The notes: generated by a model from the sequence alone, not told the origin. DNA of 64,000 nucleotides from Lepidodermella squamata (GCA_047495785.1 JBLDXI010000042.1:4774001-4838000); one strand, 5' to 3'; positions 1 to 12,396 are shown, counted from the stretch's first letter. Program-made: numbers and translations.

Positions 1-858
1 GAACCTCCATTAAAATCAGCGATACCTAAACTATATAATAAAGTTGGCGATTAGTTGATGGCATTGGAAATGGGCAGACACCAGCTGTCTCAGCCTTAGT
101 TTGCCCAGTGCGAAATATATGCAGGTTTTAAGAAAATTTTGATGTAAGTTTACACGACTTGACAGAAGACAAAAGACAGAATTCAATCGACAAAAATGGC
201 AAAGAAGAAAACAAACGGGTAGAATCGCCGCTGAAGCAATCATACATGCGGGTCTCACGCTCCCAAAGAGGCGAACTGTATCGACCAGAAGCCCGATGAT
301 GTAGGAAAAAAACGGAAAGGGGCTCACCGCTCACACTGGAAACCGGCAAACGCGATTTCCTTGGAACTGACGAGCAAGAAAAATCGCGCGCGCGAATTAT
401 TAAAAGTCAACACCAACTTTAAATTTTTGTCTGATAAATTAAGTTTAAATGAATATGTTTACCTTTGTATTGACATTTTTATATTACATCGATACAGTTG
501 CTAAGGGCGCTAAAAAGCTCAGCCGGTGTCGCGCTCCGGCGCGAGGTCCTGACTTCCTGAACTTACTTAGGTACTTAATTCTTGACCTATCGGTGATTGT
601 AGTCTTTCGCGTTGAAATAGTCAAGTGTTTCTCCTGGTTATCTGTTTATTGAACAAGTAATAGGGCTAATATTACCACGGTGTTATTACTTCCGTACCTT
701 GAATGATGCTGAACTCACTGAAATCATTTGAGCTATAGCCATAGAATATTCCACACAGACATTTTGACGTCCGCCTTTTTGGTGGTTCAAAGTTTATCCT
801 TATTGAAGTTTTGTCGATTTTCTTGTGCTTGTAGATGGTGTTGACTTGATATCCTACT
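1..858. other. Intergenic or upstream DNA, no gene supported
   Basis: No reading frame here resembles a protein. The minus-strand frames at 31-349 are open but low in information. A GTGAGC donor-like sequence on the minus strand near 325-330 could end a noncoding first exon of a gene running off the left edge, but nothing confirms that. Confidence 0.3.
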
Positions 859-3471
859 ATGGCGGTTAATTTTATGGACATCGGAAAACTTGGCGCCAGG
901 GAGCAGACTACTCAAAGTATTTGCGGTTTTGTGCAATCTTTGTATTATCAATATATAATTTGCTGATTTAAGGTTTGCTTTCTGTGCCGCCGGACGTCGG
1001 CATATTTTGCAGCAAATGCCGCGAATTCATTCAAATAAACAAATTGCGTGATCATAGAGCTGCTCATAAAGCTCTGAGCATCTTCGGCTTCAGAAGTAAT
1101 GATGGTGTAGGCTGTTTATCGCTGATTCATTGCTTTCTATTGCCACACAGGAATGTCACAAGTCAAAACTCTCGATCAACTCGCGTTGAAGCGAGTAGAG
1201 TTGCAGCAGAATATTGCTAGGGAACATCGCTACACCGCCAACAACAAAGATCTATCCAGCAGTAGTCAATTTGAGCTGCCGGTGCTAAGAGCTCCTGGTT
1301 AGCGTGTATTTTCTATTTAACGAAACACGCGAACCTCTTTTTCTTCATTCAAGGTCGACCTAAGCCTCCAAACAGCTTGGATACCCTTGTTATGGCAAAG
1401 CGGGAATATCTGCTTATTGACGAAGCTTACCAGATAATTCGAGACTACTGCTTTTTCGACAAGAGTCCTTTCATTTTGAAGTAAGAATATAGACAATGTG
1501 CTTTAATATATACCTAGCGAAAACGACATTATTTACAGGCCTAAATCTGACGTTAGACACTGTGTTGGGTTACCTTCTCTTACCTCTGGAATATTAGCTG
1601 TTGGCGTCGCTGCTGATCAGAACGAAGCATATCGACCTACAATGGAAGACTGGTAACAGTTCATGCAATTAGCAACGTTCAGAATGTTATATAAAATGTA
1701 TATCATAGTCGGGTCTTTGTCGACCCATATGGGCCAGCTGAAGTTGGTGCCGCTATGTTTGGCATATTTGATGGCTATAACGGAACTAGGTCAGCTCATC
1801 CTTCAAAGTCAATTTGAATAATGTGAATATTTGTTTAATTGAACAGAGCTGCCAATTTTGTATGCAAATCGATTTCACATCTTCTGATGGAAGAACTCGC
1901 ACGACTAGACCCAAGTTTTACGGATAGCGCAAATCCAACCTCGGAAAATGAGGACTCATTCGCCAAAGAAATGGCTGAAAAGGCCGAAGTTTTGAAACTG
2001 GCGCGAAGTTTTACCGCAAATTTAGTCAGTTCAGCTCTACAAAGGCAGTCTCAGAGCGCCCCGCCTGGAGCTCGAAATATGCCAGTCGTCGAGGAAGATA
2101 AGCTAAACTCAACCGCCTCAACTGCCGAAGAGCTGCGAATAGTCAATTTACGCAAAGCTCTCGGTCGAAGTCTTATTCACGCCGATAAAAATCTCGCTAC
2201 GCATGGCGATGAAATGTCGCTGGTTCGCTGGAGCGGCTGTTCGGCAACGATTGGCCTGCTTCTACCAGATCGTTACGTAAATCCTGAAAACGTCGATTCA
2301 ACCGATTTAATGCTCTTCCTTGCTAACGTTGGCAATTGCCACGCTATGGTGATGGACGAAAGTAAACCGCGAATGTTATCGGAAGATCACAGTGTTGATA
2401 ACGCTAACGAAGTGAGGAAAGTCATTGAGCGGGGTGGGAAAATTACCGGAACTGGAACTAAAAAGTTGGTATGTGGCCTGTTGGCAACAACTCGTGGCAT
2501 TGGCAATTACGGCCAGCCTGATTTGCGTCGATCTGTGCTCTGCAGCCCTTACACAAATTTCTATCGAGTCTGCGGAAAATCTCAACTCGTGATTCTCGGC
2601 ACCCCAGGCCTTTGGTCTGTCCTCTCAAAAACCGAAGTGGCTACAATTATTGTTCAAGTAAGTTGATAACATTTCACTTGTTGATTTCTAAATTGACTTT
2701 TTTAGACTGTCACTTATTGCTGCTCAAAACTACCGGCTAAACCGACCCCTGCTACGCGGGCTACAACTCAGCTATTGCCTCAGGACACAGCTCTAGCCGC
2801 CCCAAGCCCGGGCGGGGAAATGACGAAGCCACTTCAGGTGGGCGAAATTGTCACTTCAAACAACCGAAAAGAGGCCGAGGAGGATGTGGATCAAGTTGCG
2901 ATGAGTTTCGATGCGAATATCGCAGCTAAGCAACAACAAGCTGAACAACTGCGAGAAGTCGACGAGGATGAGGAGTCGAATGCAAGCGGCAAATCTTCAC
3001 CGCCTAAAGCGTGGTGGGAGCGAAATTTGACCAAGGATTTGCCAAGTTTGACAGAACAGCCGTTTGCTGGCTCAGCTAAGCCGAGTGAAGAGCGGCGGAC
3101 GAGTAATTCGGAGCAAAAATCTAGTGAATTTATTGTTCCAGCCAGAATCAATCAGGAAGAAGTTGAAGTTGCGAGGACAATTGCGTTGAACTTGGCCAGT
3201 GCTGCTCTTTTGGTGAGTATTCACTATGGGAAATTTTTCAAAACAAAATTATTTAAATCATTTATAAGGTATTTAGTTCTTAATTAAGCTTAAAATTGCT
3301 TGGAAAATTACTCCAATTTTCAACAATTTTGTGAATTTATAGGCTGGTTCGCAAGATAACATAACCGTGCTGTGCATGCTGCTTCCAAACTGGAAAAGCC
3401 TGTCCGAGGTTCATAACAAGCCCATGGTTGCGCCGCTGCCAAATGTACCAACCGCCCTTCAATTCAGCTAA
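859..3471 (+). CDS. PP2C-family pseudophosphatase with N-terminal C2H2 zinc finger (PP2D1-like)
   Basis: Nine exons: 859-916, 973-1095 (or 1104), 1151-1297, 1354-1480, 1539-1652, 1709-1789, 1847-2657, 2706-3212 and 3343-3471. All phases agree; the protein is about 700 residues. Near the N-terminus CSKC followed by HRAAH forms a C-x2-C-x11-H-x3-H finger. The PP2C fold is then visible: FGIFDGYNGT (canonical FGVFDGHGG), LFLANVGNCHAMV (ANVGDSRAV), TRGIGN (TRALGD), LGTPGLWS (ASDGLWD) and GSQDNITVLC (SSDNITVLV). The metal-binding Asp of the DGLWD motif is Pro, and the Asp of GDSR and RALGD is Asn, so catalysis is unlikely. An acidic, Ser- and Lys-rich insert lies between the last two motifs (2775-3200). 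Vertebrate PP2D1 is also an inactive PP2C relative, which with the finger suggests that family; TAB1 is the alternative. The exon 2 donor is ambiguous by 9 nt. Confidence 0.85.
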
Positions 3472-5761
3472 AAAAACTCATACATTGTGCCAAGTGAAAT
3501 CATCGCCAAATTTTTTATCATGTGATGCCTTATTGGGAATATTATCCGTATTTTACAGACTTGTGCCAGAATTTTAGTTGGATAATTATTATATTTTCTA
3601 ACTATTTTTAGCTTGCTGTTTAAAGCGTGTGATCAGCTCGGCGACTTAAATTCATACCTGGAATGTTGGAAAATAAAACTGCTGCTCATTTCAACTTTTT
3701 TAATTTTATCAAATGAAATTTCTTGAGGTCAATTGCTTATTTATGACGCAACGGAATAGCCCACAAAAATAACCTCAATGAGCAACAAGTAACATACGTA
3801 GTTAAAAAACGAGACTCTTTCAAGTTCAAATTCCTATGATTTACCATTTCGTGAGGTTTGAAGAAGAAAGCTTGGAGACGGTTTGTGCTTAATTCAACCT
3901 GCTTCAAATACCATTTCAGTTGATCGGCAAGCGATTTTATTTTAATTTGAAATGGTTGAAAGAGGACTTCCAGAGCAATAGGCCTTCATCCACAGCAGTT
4001 TTCACATTTCTGGCCTTTTCAGTCTATCACTCACGTTTTTCAATGGCTAATAGCAAAAACATTCATTCTTCACACGTTTACAACTCGGATATCTAAGATG
4101 GAATATTACTTGCGATAAGAATTTCCAGGTTTATCTGATGGGTCTTGATAAATGAAGCTGCACTATCTTTTGATGATTAAAATTATATAATGAAAAACTT
4201 GACCTCTTAGTCATAATGTGAGGTTCACTTATCTGTAGGAGCGCATTTTTCTGTTACAATTATTTTCTCTCTGAATGGTGACGTCAAAACCCTAACGGCT
4301 GAATACTTCGGTTATAATAAGATACTGAATTCACGAAAAGCCAAGATAATGCCGGCTGCCCGTAAGTTAGTTTGCACTGTACTCTCACCCTATTTTCTAC
4401 GCCAATGCGTAGGCAGAGCTTTATCGCCTGAACGTGAAACAAGTAGGTGAAAGCATTCTACGATAACGCCGGCTTGTTATCGTTTTATAAACCTAAAATT
4501 GCTGACGGTAAATTTTAACAGTGTCTCTGCTGAGCTGACCTAAAAATGAAGTTGCGTTCCTGTTTTTAAAGTTTTGATAAAATTCAAAAAAACTCCACGG
4601 CAAATCACGGGTCCATTTTATTTGCTGCAACATTTCATGCGCTAAATGACATAGGTAACGAAAAACAGCGAGTGTTACACAGCCAGATGGAAGAAAAACC
4701 CCTCAAAACACCACATTTCTCCATCGAAACATTGGGTAAGGAAGAAAAAGAATGAAAAAATCAACGCCGCAAACACAATGGAGTACAACGAGGCATCGAA
4801 ACAAGAAACAATTTCCCAACATAAAATAAGAACAACTCAAGATTGCGGCTCTAGTAATTAATTAAAAAAATTAAAATCGGGGAAGGAAAAATGAATCAGA
4901 ACAACGCTAACGCAACAGTGTAACATGAATAGTAAAAAAACGATGATCGAAAGCAGTGGGTACATTCATGTTCAATTTCTTAATCTCGACTTAACGCGAC
5001 CTCTGACTATAACGGTAATAACGGGTCGAGTTATCAATTTGAAGTTTCAAAAATCACAGACGCGATTTTAAAGCGCGAATCTATACAATTGCGGTTATAC
5101 AATTAATACTCGGGTCCGTATACTTTAAAAATGGAACGAAGAAACGTTGGACAGCAGTTGGCAGCGACTTACAGCCGCTTCACCGTGTTAAATCATGAAA
5201 AAAGATGGGGTTATAAGAAACGATTGTAATTTTTTCGTGTTAATGTCACTGGAAGAAGGTAGCCGTAAAATATAGAATGCTTTGTCTTAAAAAAATTGCA
5301 ACGACTGAATCGCTAAAAGTTGTAACCGAGAGCAAGGAAAATCGGTTGGCGGCGGAAAAAAATATCGTAAATTTTTTTCGAAGAAAGAACGATGATATCT
5401 GTTAAAGCTTACTGAAATGACGTACACCAGCAAATTTTCGAGCCCATTTTCGTGATTTAGCCATAAATCAACAAGTAAATTAAAAATTCAGTATAAAAAT
5501 GTTGCTTAGTAAATCTCGAATGTAATTATAAAAATTCCACCTTAAAAATTTTAATTTCGAATTTTTATGAATAATCCTCTAATTTCTAGATCAAATATTC
5601 TAAACGGCTTTTTCACAAAATAAGAGTCAAAATTTGCTGGAAGTACCATCTTCTTACGCCTTAATAACCCAATTAGTCAAAAGAAACAAGAACTAAACAC
5701 GGACTAACAACAAAATCTAAAATATTTCCTGCATTTGAGCGATTAGAAGAGTCGATTATTT
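3472..5761. other. Convergent intergenic region and 3' UTRs
   Basis: The 3' UTR of the pseudophosphatase fills about the first 220 bp. The rest carries no supported coding exon. About 1.1 kb next to the transporter is AT-rich and probably its 3' UTR: a minus-strand AATAAA lies at 4617-4622. Confidence 0.4.
3672..3677 (+). terminator. AATAAA poly(A) signal of the pseudophosphatase gene
   Basis: AATAAA lies 201 bp after the stop codon, on the coding strand. Confidence 0.6.
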
Positions 5762-8136
5762 TCATGCATCAGCATGGCCATTCGCGTGATTGTGGCCATT
5801 TCCATTGCTATTGCCATTGCCGTTGACAACCACCGGCTCAGCAGGCGTGTTCATCGGCGTTTCATGACCGCCTTCCTCCTGCGCGTTGGCCGAGCGAGTC
5901 CGGCGGTCGTGGCGCTCCTTCTCCCATTTCGCCAACCAACGGCAAGGCAAGCAAATCAAACCAGACATTGCGAGAACAACGCCGCTGATGTAGAAAACGT
6001 TGTCGAAACCCGTCGCAGTCATAATACCGGCAAGAATCGGCCCGCCAACGAATGCGGCAATGCCCATGAACAGCAGCAAGAAGCCATAGGCAGCCGTTAG
6101 TTTTTCAATGCCGAGCAAATCTACGACGATGATCGACCTCAGCGAAATGAAGGGCGAAATGGCGATTCCGAAAGCGACAGCGTAAACGTAGAAAACAACA
6201 GCGCCGTACGGGGCTAATAACGGCAGGGCGATGTTTAAAGCCCCGGAAATGATCATCGACCAATTGGTGATCGCCAACGAATCAGCCCACGGCTGGTCAG
6301 ATAACACACCACACAGAACACGACCGACGCCATTTGAAATAGCGATCGAATTGATGATCCAGAGACCTTCTGTCGGGGTCATACCGCATTTTTGTCCGTA
6401 GGATGAGCCGAAGAAAAACGGCGTGAAAAAGCCCAACATTCCGAGAAAAGCCGCCGTGCAAAGCAGCAGGAAAGTAGGCGACGACAGCAGGGTAACGTCG
6501 AAAGTGGCCAGCAATGCGTCTCGGATCGATTTCGTTTTAATCAAGCGGAAACAGCAGGTTGCTTCCTCGGTATCAGCGACTCCATCGACGGTATCGTGCG
6601 GGATTGCCATGACTGATTGCGTGTAGACTGCGTCGGCGTCAGCCCCGGTCGCAGCGGCAACGGCCTGAGCATCGCGATACGCCTTGGTCGATTGCACATT
6701 TCCGGTGAAGTACGCATCTTGCCGGTACAAAATGCCGGAGCCGAGCGGTAACTGCTGCAACTGCAGCTTCGAGCCGTTTTGAATCGAAACCGACGATTGG
6801 TGTAAACTGCGGCGAGAAACATGCAGGAAAGAATGAACCCGAGTTTGGCTTTGAGCCCTCGGAACTCCGTCGTGGTCAGAACTAGCGGGCGATAAGGCGA
6901 AATTGCCCGGGGCAGCGGCTGCTAGCGGAATTCCACCAGCTGAATCAGGGACTTCAGCCGACTTCCGGCCAGATTTATTCAGCGATAACTGACTAGCTCC
7001 ATCGACTTTGACAATCTTGTTGTCCTTTGTAATCATGCAGTTGTCGAGAGAGCCGCGTGAAATCGCGCGTTGGCGCCGTTTTTCTTCAATTATTTTCTGG
7101 ATGATGAACTGCTGTTCGTCTGTGGTACCAGGAGCGGCTAAGCCGTTAGGCTCGCATTGCTCCTCCTCGGTCACGACTAGTTGCTCAATAACGAGCTCCG
7201 GCAGTGGCCGGAACAAGGCGCCGAAAGCACAGCAGTGGAACACAACACCAGCACAGATGATCAACACCCCGCGCCAGCTGCCGTAGTACTCGAATAAAGT
7301 CAGCATCATTGAACCTTGAATAGCAACGTAAAAAACTGCTAATTATCGAGGAAAGTAAAGCATACTTAGCGCGAATGTGCCGACGCATGAGCCACAGACA
7401 GTAATTCCAGTTGCAGTGGCACGTTTCTTGTCAAAATAGAACCCAACAGCCAAAATCTATAAAAATAATTAAATTGTATATTTTCTCGACTTCACGGATA
7501 GAAAAATTACCGATGGACTGTAAATGAGGGTAAACGCCACGCCACCAACAATGCCGTACAAAAACATGAGTGCATAGAAACTTTTGACGAAAGCTGACGC
7601 CAGGAAAGCGAAACATCCCATCAAACCACCGGCAACAACAAGCGGTCGAGGTCCATACAAATTCAGCAAAGCGCTGGCAAGAGGGGCTAAAAATAAACGT
7701 TTGATATTAACTAGCCAAGTAGGTTTAATTGTCACTAACCAAGAGATAGGTAAAGTCCAGGTATCAAGCTACCCATTATTTGGATTTCGTAAGGTTTAAC
7801 TTCAGGAAATTCGTCAGCAAACGTTTTCCGCATAATATCGAATGAAAACATGATACCGTCGACAATAAAATTGCAGAAGAAGGCTCCGATTACGACAATC
7901 CAACCCCAGCCGCCATCGGGAGCTTTCGGCTGATTCGCATTCAGAAGTACTTCGCTTTGAATTGCCTCAAGGTCGACGTCTTGGCCATTCGGCTCCGGAG
8001 TTTTACCGTTGGCTTTGCCGTTACCGTTGGCATTACCATTACCGTTTCCATTTGCTTTCTCGTGTCCGTTCTCAACCTTGCCATTTTTGTTGCCCAGAAG
8101 GCTCATTTGAACCTCCTCGTCCACAGATGTCGTCAT
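5762..8136 (-). CDS. Monocarboxylate transporter (SLC16/MCT family)
   Basis: Four exons on the minus strand: 8136-7740, 7686-7511, 7456-7366 and 7314-5762, all in phase; 738 residues. The MCT signature PDGGWGWIVVIGAFF opens TM1, and VGFYFDKKRATATGITVCGS is the conserved TM4-TM5 stretch of the family. Six membrane segments precede and six follow a long cytoplasmic loop of about 170 residues rich in Ser, Gln and Ala (6540-7200), the usual 6+6 layout. Proton-linked import or export of lactate-like acids across the plasma membrane is the family role; the substrate here is not determined. Both cytoplasmic tails carry Asn-Gly repeats (8015-8070 and 5765-5835). It is tail-to-tail with the pseudophosphatase and divergent from ETFB. 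Confidence 0.93.
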
Positions 8137-9550
8137 TGTAGGACGTTATCGTGTCAACCCGATTTTTAATTTAGTATCGGGCAAAGATAAACAAGCACCT
8201 AGGAAAGGAAGAAATTCCCGTAATATATGTGTGGCAAGAGAGTAGTTGAAATCAAAACAAGAAACAACCACTATGCGAAACGCGAAACTATGCACTTTTC
8301 CAATTATGCACGTTGTACTTCATGTTTGAGCCTTCCTCCTATAGGATAAGAAACCTTAGCCCAAGGGTAAGAAACGAGCTTCAATCTAAAAATTAAAATG
8401 ATGGATGCATGAACTGAGATATGAGATTGCAAAAGGGAAACGGGTCAGGTGAAACCAGAGCTCAACAACAACTGGAAGCCTGATGAGAAAAGACTGCAGC
8501 GGCGTTACGGCTTTACACGGCTGCAGCTCGAAAACCGCACAAATCCCGCGCAAAAAGCGGCTCAAAAGCTTGACGATCGCACTACAACTATTTTCTCAAA
8601 ATTATTACATCATTTTACTTATTTTCTGCTCTAATAAATGGAACGCAAATAAAAAAGGATAATTATCCGTGAAAACAAAATTAAAGCAAATTTAGATAAA
8701 ACAGCTGATTCGAAAAATGAAGGCGCTTTTCAGTTCGAAGTCCGCGCGGTTTACGAGACCCTGATGAACACTGACTTTGCGATTTGCGATCGGCTTTTCG
8801 TCGATACATGCTTGTTGTCGATGTTTCAGCTGATACATTTTTCAGGCTGTTCCTGTTTGTAGTGTTCATTTTCGTTTTGACATGCTTGATTGAATCTTGA
8901 GCGATTCTACTCACCGTTGATATCGCATGTCTTGTTTGCTCTAGGACAAAAATGACTGCGGTTGTTTCTTTCCTGTAGCATCTGATATTCAATATTTTCA
9001 TAAGTTTTGTGCCTATGTCTTTGCGTTAAGATAACTCGTTCCTCTTGTTAACGTAAACGTTTTAAGGCTTCAAGCTTTCCAGTTAACTAATTTTCAGGAC
9101 AGTTCAAAAGCCGTGTAATTGAAGGTTATGCCATGAGTTGCGCATTTAAGATTTTGCGGGGTCTGGGGATGTGAAATGCTACGGCCGAGAAAATAAATAC
9201 CGCCCAAAGCACAGTTCAATATTAGTGATCTTGCTAACTACAAAAAGAAATAAGCTAATTGACAGTGAAACTGGCGATGCGTCAAGTAAGAAGTTTCTTT
9301 TGCGTTTTCAAGTCAGACGAAAGAAAAGTTCCTTCGCCGGGCGCCGGGCTAATACCTACTTCACTACCACTATGATGCAAAATCACTGCAACGGACTTGC
9401 ATTGCGAGCTTGCATTTCGCGAATAGCGTTCTTTTCATTTATGTTCAACCGAATCCTATTTTCTCTCGCTTAGTATCAGGAATTAGATGCTTAGTAAGAT
9501 TAAAAAACTCTTTTCACGTGACAATCGGATTTTCCGACCATAACTACTTA
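8137..9550. other. Divergent intergenic region between transporter and ETFB
   Basis: Transporter promoter and 5' UTR lie at the left end. No coding exon or convincing core promoter motif was recognised. The open frames at 8449-8634 and 8681-9001 have no family character. Confidence 0.35.
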
Positions 9551-9987
9551 CCGTATTTCATCAAATAATAGCCATGGCTACTATTTTTTCCGAAACTCCG
9601 AAAATGGTCCAAAAAAAGAGCCAATTATTGGAGGGGGCTATTATTCGAGGGGGGCTATTATTTATTGGCAATTGGCAAATTTCACCATCGCAAGTCGTTT
9701 CCGTGGTTGACTTCTCTGTTGTCTGACCCACGCTGCTATTCTCTCCTGGACATCCGCAAACAGCGGCTTACGTCCACCACCTCTAATCCGCTTAGCAGTT
9801 GTAGACGACGAAATTAGGACAGCTTTGTCCCTCCACCAGCGCGCCACCTGCTTCGGACAAGGCAAGGCGTGGCTATTATTCGAGGCGGGCTATTATTTAG
9901 TTTTAAATGCCGAAAACAGCCGAAAATTTCAGGCTATTATTCGAGGGGGCTTTTATTTGAGGGAGGCTATTAATCGATGAAATACGG
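9551..9987. mobile_element. Pogo/Tigger-like element with TA target duplication
   Basis: A 437-bp element starts CCGTATTTCATC and ends with its reverse complement GATGAAATACGG. The inverted repeat extends to 23 bp with two mismatches and is flanked on both sides by TA (9549-9550, 9988-9989), the duplication made by Tc1/mariner/pogo transposases. Inside, the motif GGCTATTATTCGAGG recurs at 9636-9650, 9871-9885 and 9932-9946. The element keeps a piece of transposase coding sequence (next entry), so it is an internally deleted copy rather than a pure MITE. Confidence 0.8.
9662..9865 (-). pseudogene. Transposase DNA-binding domain fragment (CENP-B/pogo HTH)
   Basis: A 67-codon minus-strand frame within the inverted-repeat element contains KRIRGGGRKPLF followed by a Glu/Trp/Arg-rich helix (AAWVRQQR). 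That matches the linker and second helix-turn-helix of CENP-B, jerky and Tigger-type transposases. Nothing of the DDE catalytic domain remains, so this copy cannot transpose by itself. Confidence 0.7.
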
Positions 9988-10064
9988 TACATTCCAGCCA
10001 AACGCGAGCTTGCAATTATTGAAATTTTATACAGGTTCATTTACTTGATTTAATAATCGAAATC

Positions 10065-10938
10065 ATGGCCAGTGGTTTGCGTGTTCTGGTTGGATGCAAG
10101 CGCGTAATTGATTATGCAGTTAAAGTTCGCGTCAAGGCCGACAAAAGCGGCGTTGTAACTGACGGTGTCAAGCACTCAATGAATCCGTTTGATGAAATTG
10201 CCGTCGAAGAAGCTCTGCGGATGAAAGAAAAGAAAATCGCCTCCGAAGTTATCGCTGTTTCTTGCGGGCCTGTTGCTTGTCAGGTGAGCATTTCTTGATT
10301 AAGATTTGCAAATTTCTAACTGCAATACACAGGAGACACTGAGAACCGCACTTGCAATGGGTGCTGATCGAGCTGTTCACGTTGAAATTCCTGATGCTCA
10401 ATACACCAAGGCATCACCGCTTCATTTCGCCAAGCTGATCGCCAAAGTCGCTCAGGAAGAAAAAGCCGACATTGTCGTTGTCGGAAAGCAAGCAATTGAT
10501 GGCGACAACGGCCAGACCGGTCAAATGATTGCTGGTATTTTGGACTGGCCTCAAGTTACCAACATTTCAAAGGTCGAAAAGATCGATGATAAGAAGTTCA
10601 AGGTAATGACTGTTATTAATTGTCAGACGGCGAATTTTTAGTCTATTTGAAAGGTAACTCGCGAAATTGACGGTGGCTTGGAAACAGTTTCGACTTCTAT
10701 TCCGGCAGTTCTGACTGCGGATTTGCGTCTTAACGAGCCACGCTATGCAACCCTACCGAACATCATGAAAGCTAAAAAGAAGCCGATTGCAAAGAAGACA
10801 CCGGCTGATCTGAAGGTAGATCTTACGCCTCGGCATGAAATTACCAATGTCGAGGAACCACCAGTGCGGCAGGGTGGTAAGAAGGTCGAAAACGTCGAAA
10901 CTCTCGTTCAAAACTTGCAGAAGCTCGGCGTCATATAA
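10065..10938 (+). CDS. ETFB: Electron transfer flavoprotein subunit beta
   Basis: Three exons, 10065-10283, 10333-10602 and 10654-10938, encode 257 residues, close to the usual 255. The protein pairs with ETFA in the mitochondrial matrix, binds AMP, and passes electrons from acyl-CoA and other dehydrogenases to ETF-ubiquinone oxidoreductase. Visible family features are the start [47 protein letters not shown] and [12 protein letters not shown], the last being the Lys-rich recognition-loop region whose lysines are methylated in mammals. No cleavable presequence is evident, as in other ETFB proteins. It is convergent with the small gene at 11217-12396. Confidence 0.97.
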
Positions 10939-11084
10939 AAATATATCTGAAAAGTACACAGCGATCGTTCACGTTTCAGTTGCTTGAAAAACACCTGTTG
11001 TGAAGACTTGAAAAATTGTGCTTGGCCCTTAATGAAGTAAAATACCACTCAGTGATACCCTAATAATTATATTGCTGCGGTAGA

Positions 11085-11090
11085 AATAAA
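11085..11090 (+). terminator. AATAAA poly(A) signal of ETFB
   Basis: AATAAA lies 146 bp past the ETFB stop. The opposing gene's signal begins 17 bp further on. Confidence 0.65.
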
Positions 11091-11107
11091 ATCAAGCCGT
11101 TTGCCAG

Positions 11108-11113
11108 TTTATT
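11108..11113 (-). terminator. AATAAA poly(A) signal of the small minus-strand gene
   Basis: TTTATT on the plus strand reads AATAAA for the minus-strand transcript, 103 bp past its stop. The two convergent transcripts therefore probably end within or across each other's UTR. Confidence 0.5.
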
Positions 11114-11216
11114 TGATTTTCTATGATTCCTAATAACTTAGCGAGGTTTTTCATTTTCCATAAATTACACAAGAATAATTCACCGTTACTGTTAGGATTG
11201 ATCAAATTGATTTAGT

Positions 11217-12396
11217 TCATTGTTGTAAGGCGAAAGGAGCTTTGCGCAGTCTAGGGTCGATGAATTCAGTCCGGTGTTCGCTTTGGAACAAATCGACTTG
11301 TTGCTGAAGTCCAGGTAAGTCGAGCTCGCGCTGATGATGAGGGAAAGCTCGTGGAACTCGATCTGTAATAAAGATTAATAACATCGTAATTTAATTTCCA
11401 ACATGAGACCCGGGAGAAATTTTTCTGCGGAAGAACTACTTATAGATTTTGCATCGGTCAGAGTTGCTTCATAGTTTCAAACTTATTTATGTTTAACTGT
11501 TGTCACTTATGATTTTGTCCTGACGCGTAAACCAAAAGGTATCGCCGCCCCAAGCACGTCGCACACTTAACCCGTTTTAACCTACCGTCCTTTATTTGGG
11601 ACGCACTTTTTTGAAGCCGGATATAACTACGTTAAGCACGAAATAAGCCTATTCCTGGGGTTTATAATCATTGGGAATGATGTTGAGAAGCTACAGAAAA
11701 AAAAATTACACTCACTGCTATTACCTAACCTAAGATACGCATATTGTCATAAATCAAACATCCTTCAAATGGTTTGAGCATCTATTACTGAAATGTTAGC
11801 ATAACACAAGCTCTGTAGTCAAAGTTGATCGTATTTCGATGGTTTTACAGCGTTAAATTGGTAGATATGGCCCGTTGAAAACTCTGAGGTCGCAAGGTGA
11901 AAACCTCATAGGTATGTTACAAGTTACAAGAATTATTAGCGATTCTAAGTTCAAAAAATCATCGCACGCAAATATAACGCTCTCAGAACATTCTAACGGG
12001 TTTCGTAGACAATCGATTTTAATAAATATAAACAAGGGAGCCATACCAGTCAAAGATGGATTCGATTGCTTGCAAGGTACTGGTTTAGCGTCGTAGCTGG
12101 TATGGTAAGTTGTTTGATAGGCGTAACTGGTCTGTCAAAATATTGGATAGAAGCAGAACATCTTTATCGAAAGATAAATCATACATCACTGGGCAAACAT
12201 CTAGAGCGCGAAACCCATTTTTTGTCTGCTCTTTCTTCGGTCCAATTATCCATTCTAACACAATGAAACAAGAAAATGTAGCTATTCATAGCACCTAGAT
12301 TCAAGTATTCACTTACAATACTTCATTTCTGTAATGGTGGGTCTCTTGCCAACCAGCATTTTGACCATGAGGCAAAGCGGCGTTCGCAGAATACAT
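11217..12396 (-). CDS. Unrecognised small protein, three exons, 94 residues
   Basis: I do not recognise the family. Exons 12396-12317, 11565-11507 and 11362-11217 join in phase (80, 59 and 146 nt). The first has an ATG and a perfect GTAAGT donor; the last begins after TTTATTACAG and ends in a stop. The protein starts MYSANAALPHGQNAGWQE, has a Trp/Phe-rich centre (VRRAWGGDTFWFTRQDK) and a Gln-rich C-terminal part (FPHHQRELDLPGLQQQVDLF). There is no signal peptide or membrane segment. Size and composition resemble short microtubule-associated ciliary or sperm proteins, and two such genes lie within 5 kb, but this is only a guess. The weakest point is the exon 2 acceptor, which lacks a pyrimidine tract. 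Confidence 0.6.

Noticed and set aside
31-349. Overlapping minus-strand frames at the left edge
   Set aside because: No family resemblance; could be part of a 5' UTR of a gene outside the window, but unsupported.
4347-4463. Possible tiny two-exon gene starting ATG CCG GCT GCC before a GTAAGT donor
   Set aside because: Would give only about 20 residues with no known match, and the acceptor is arbitrary.
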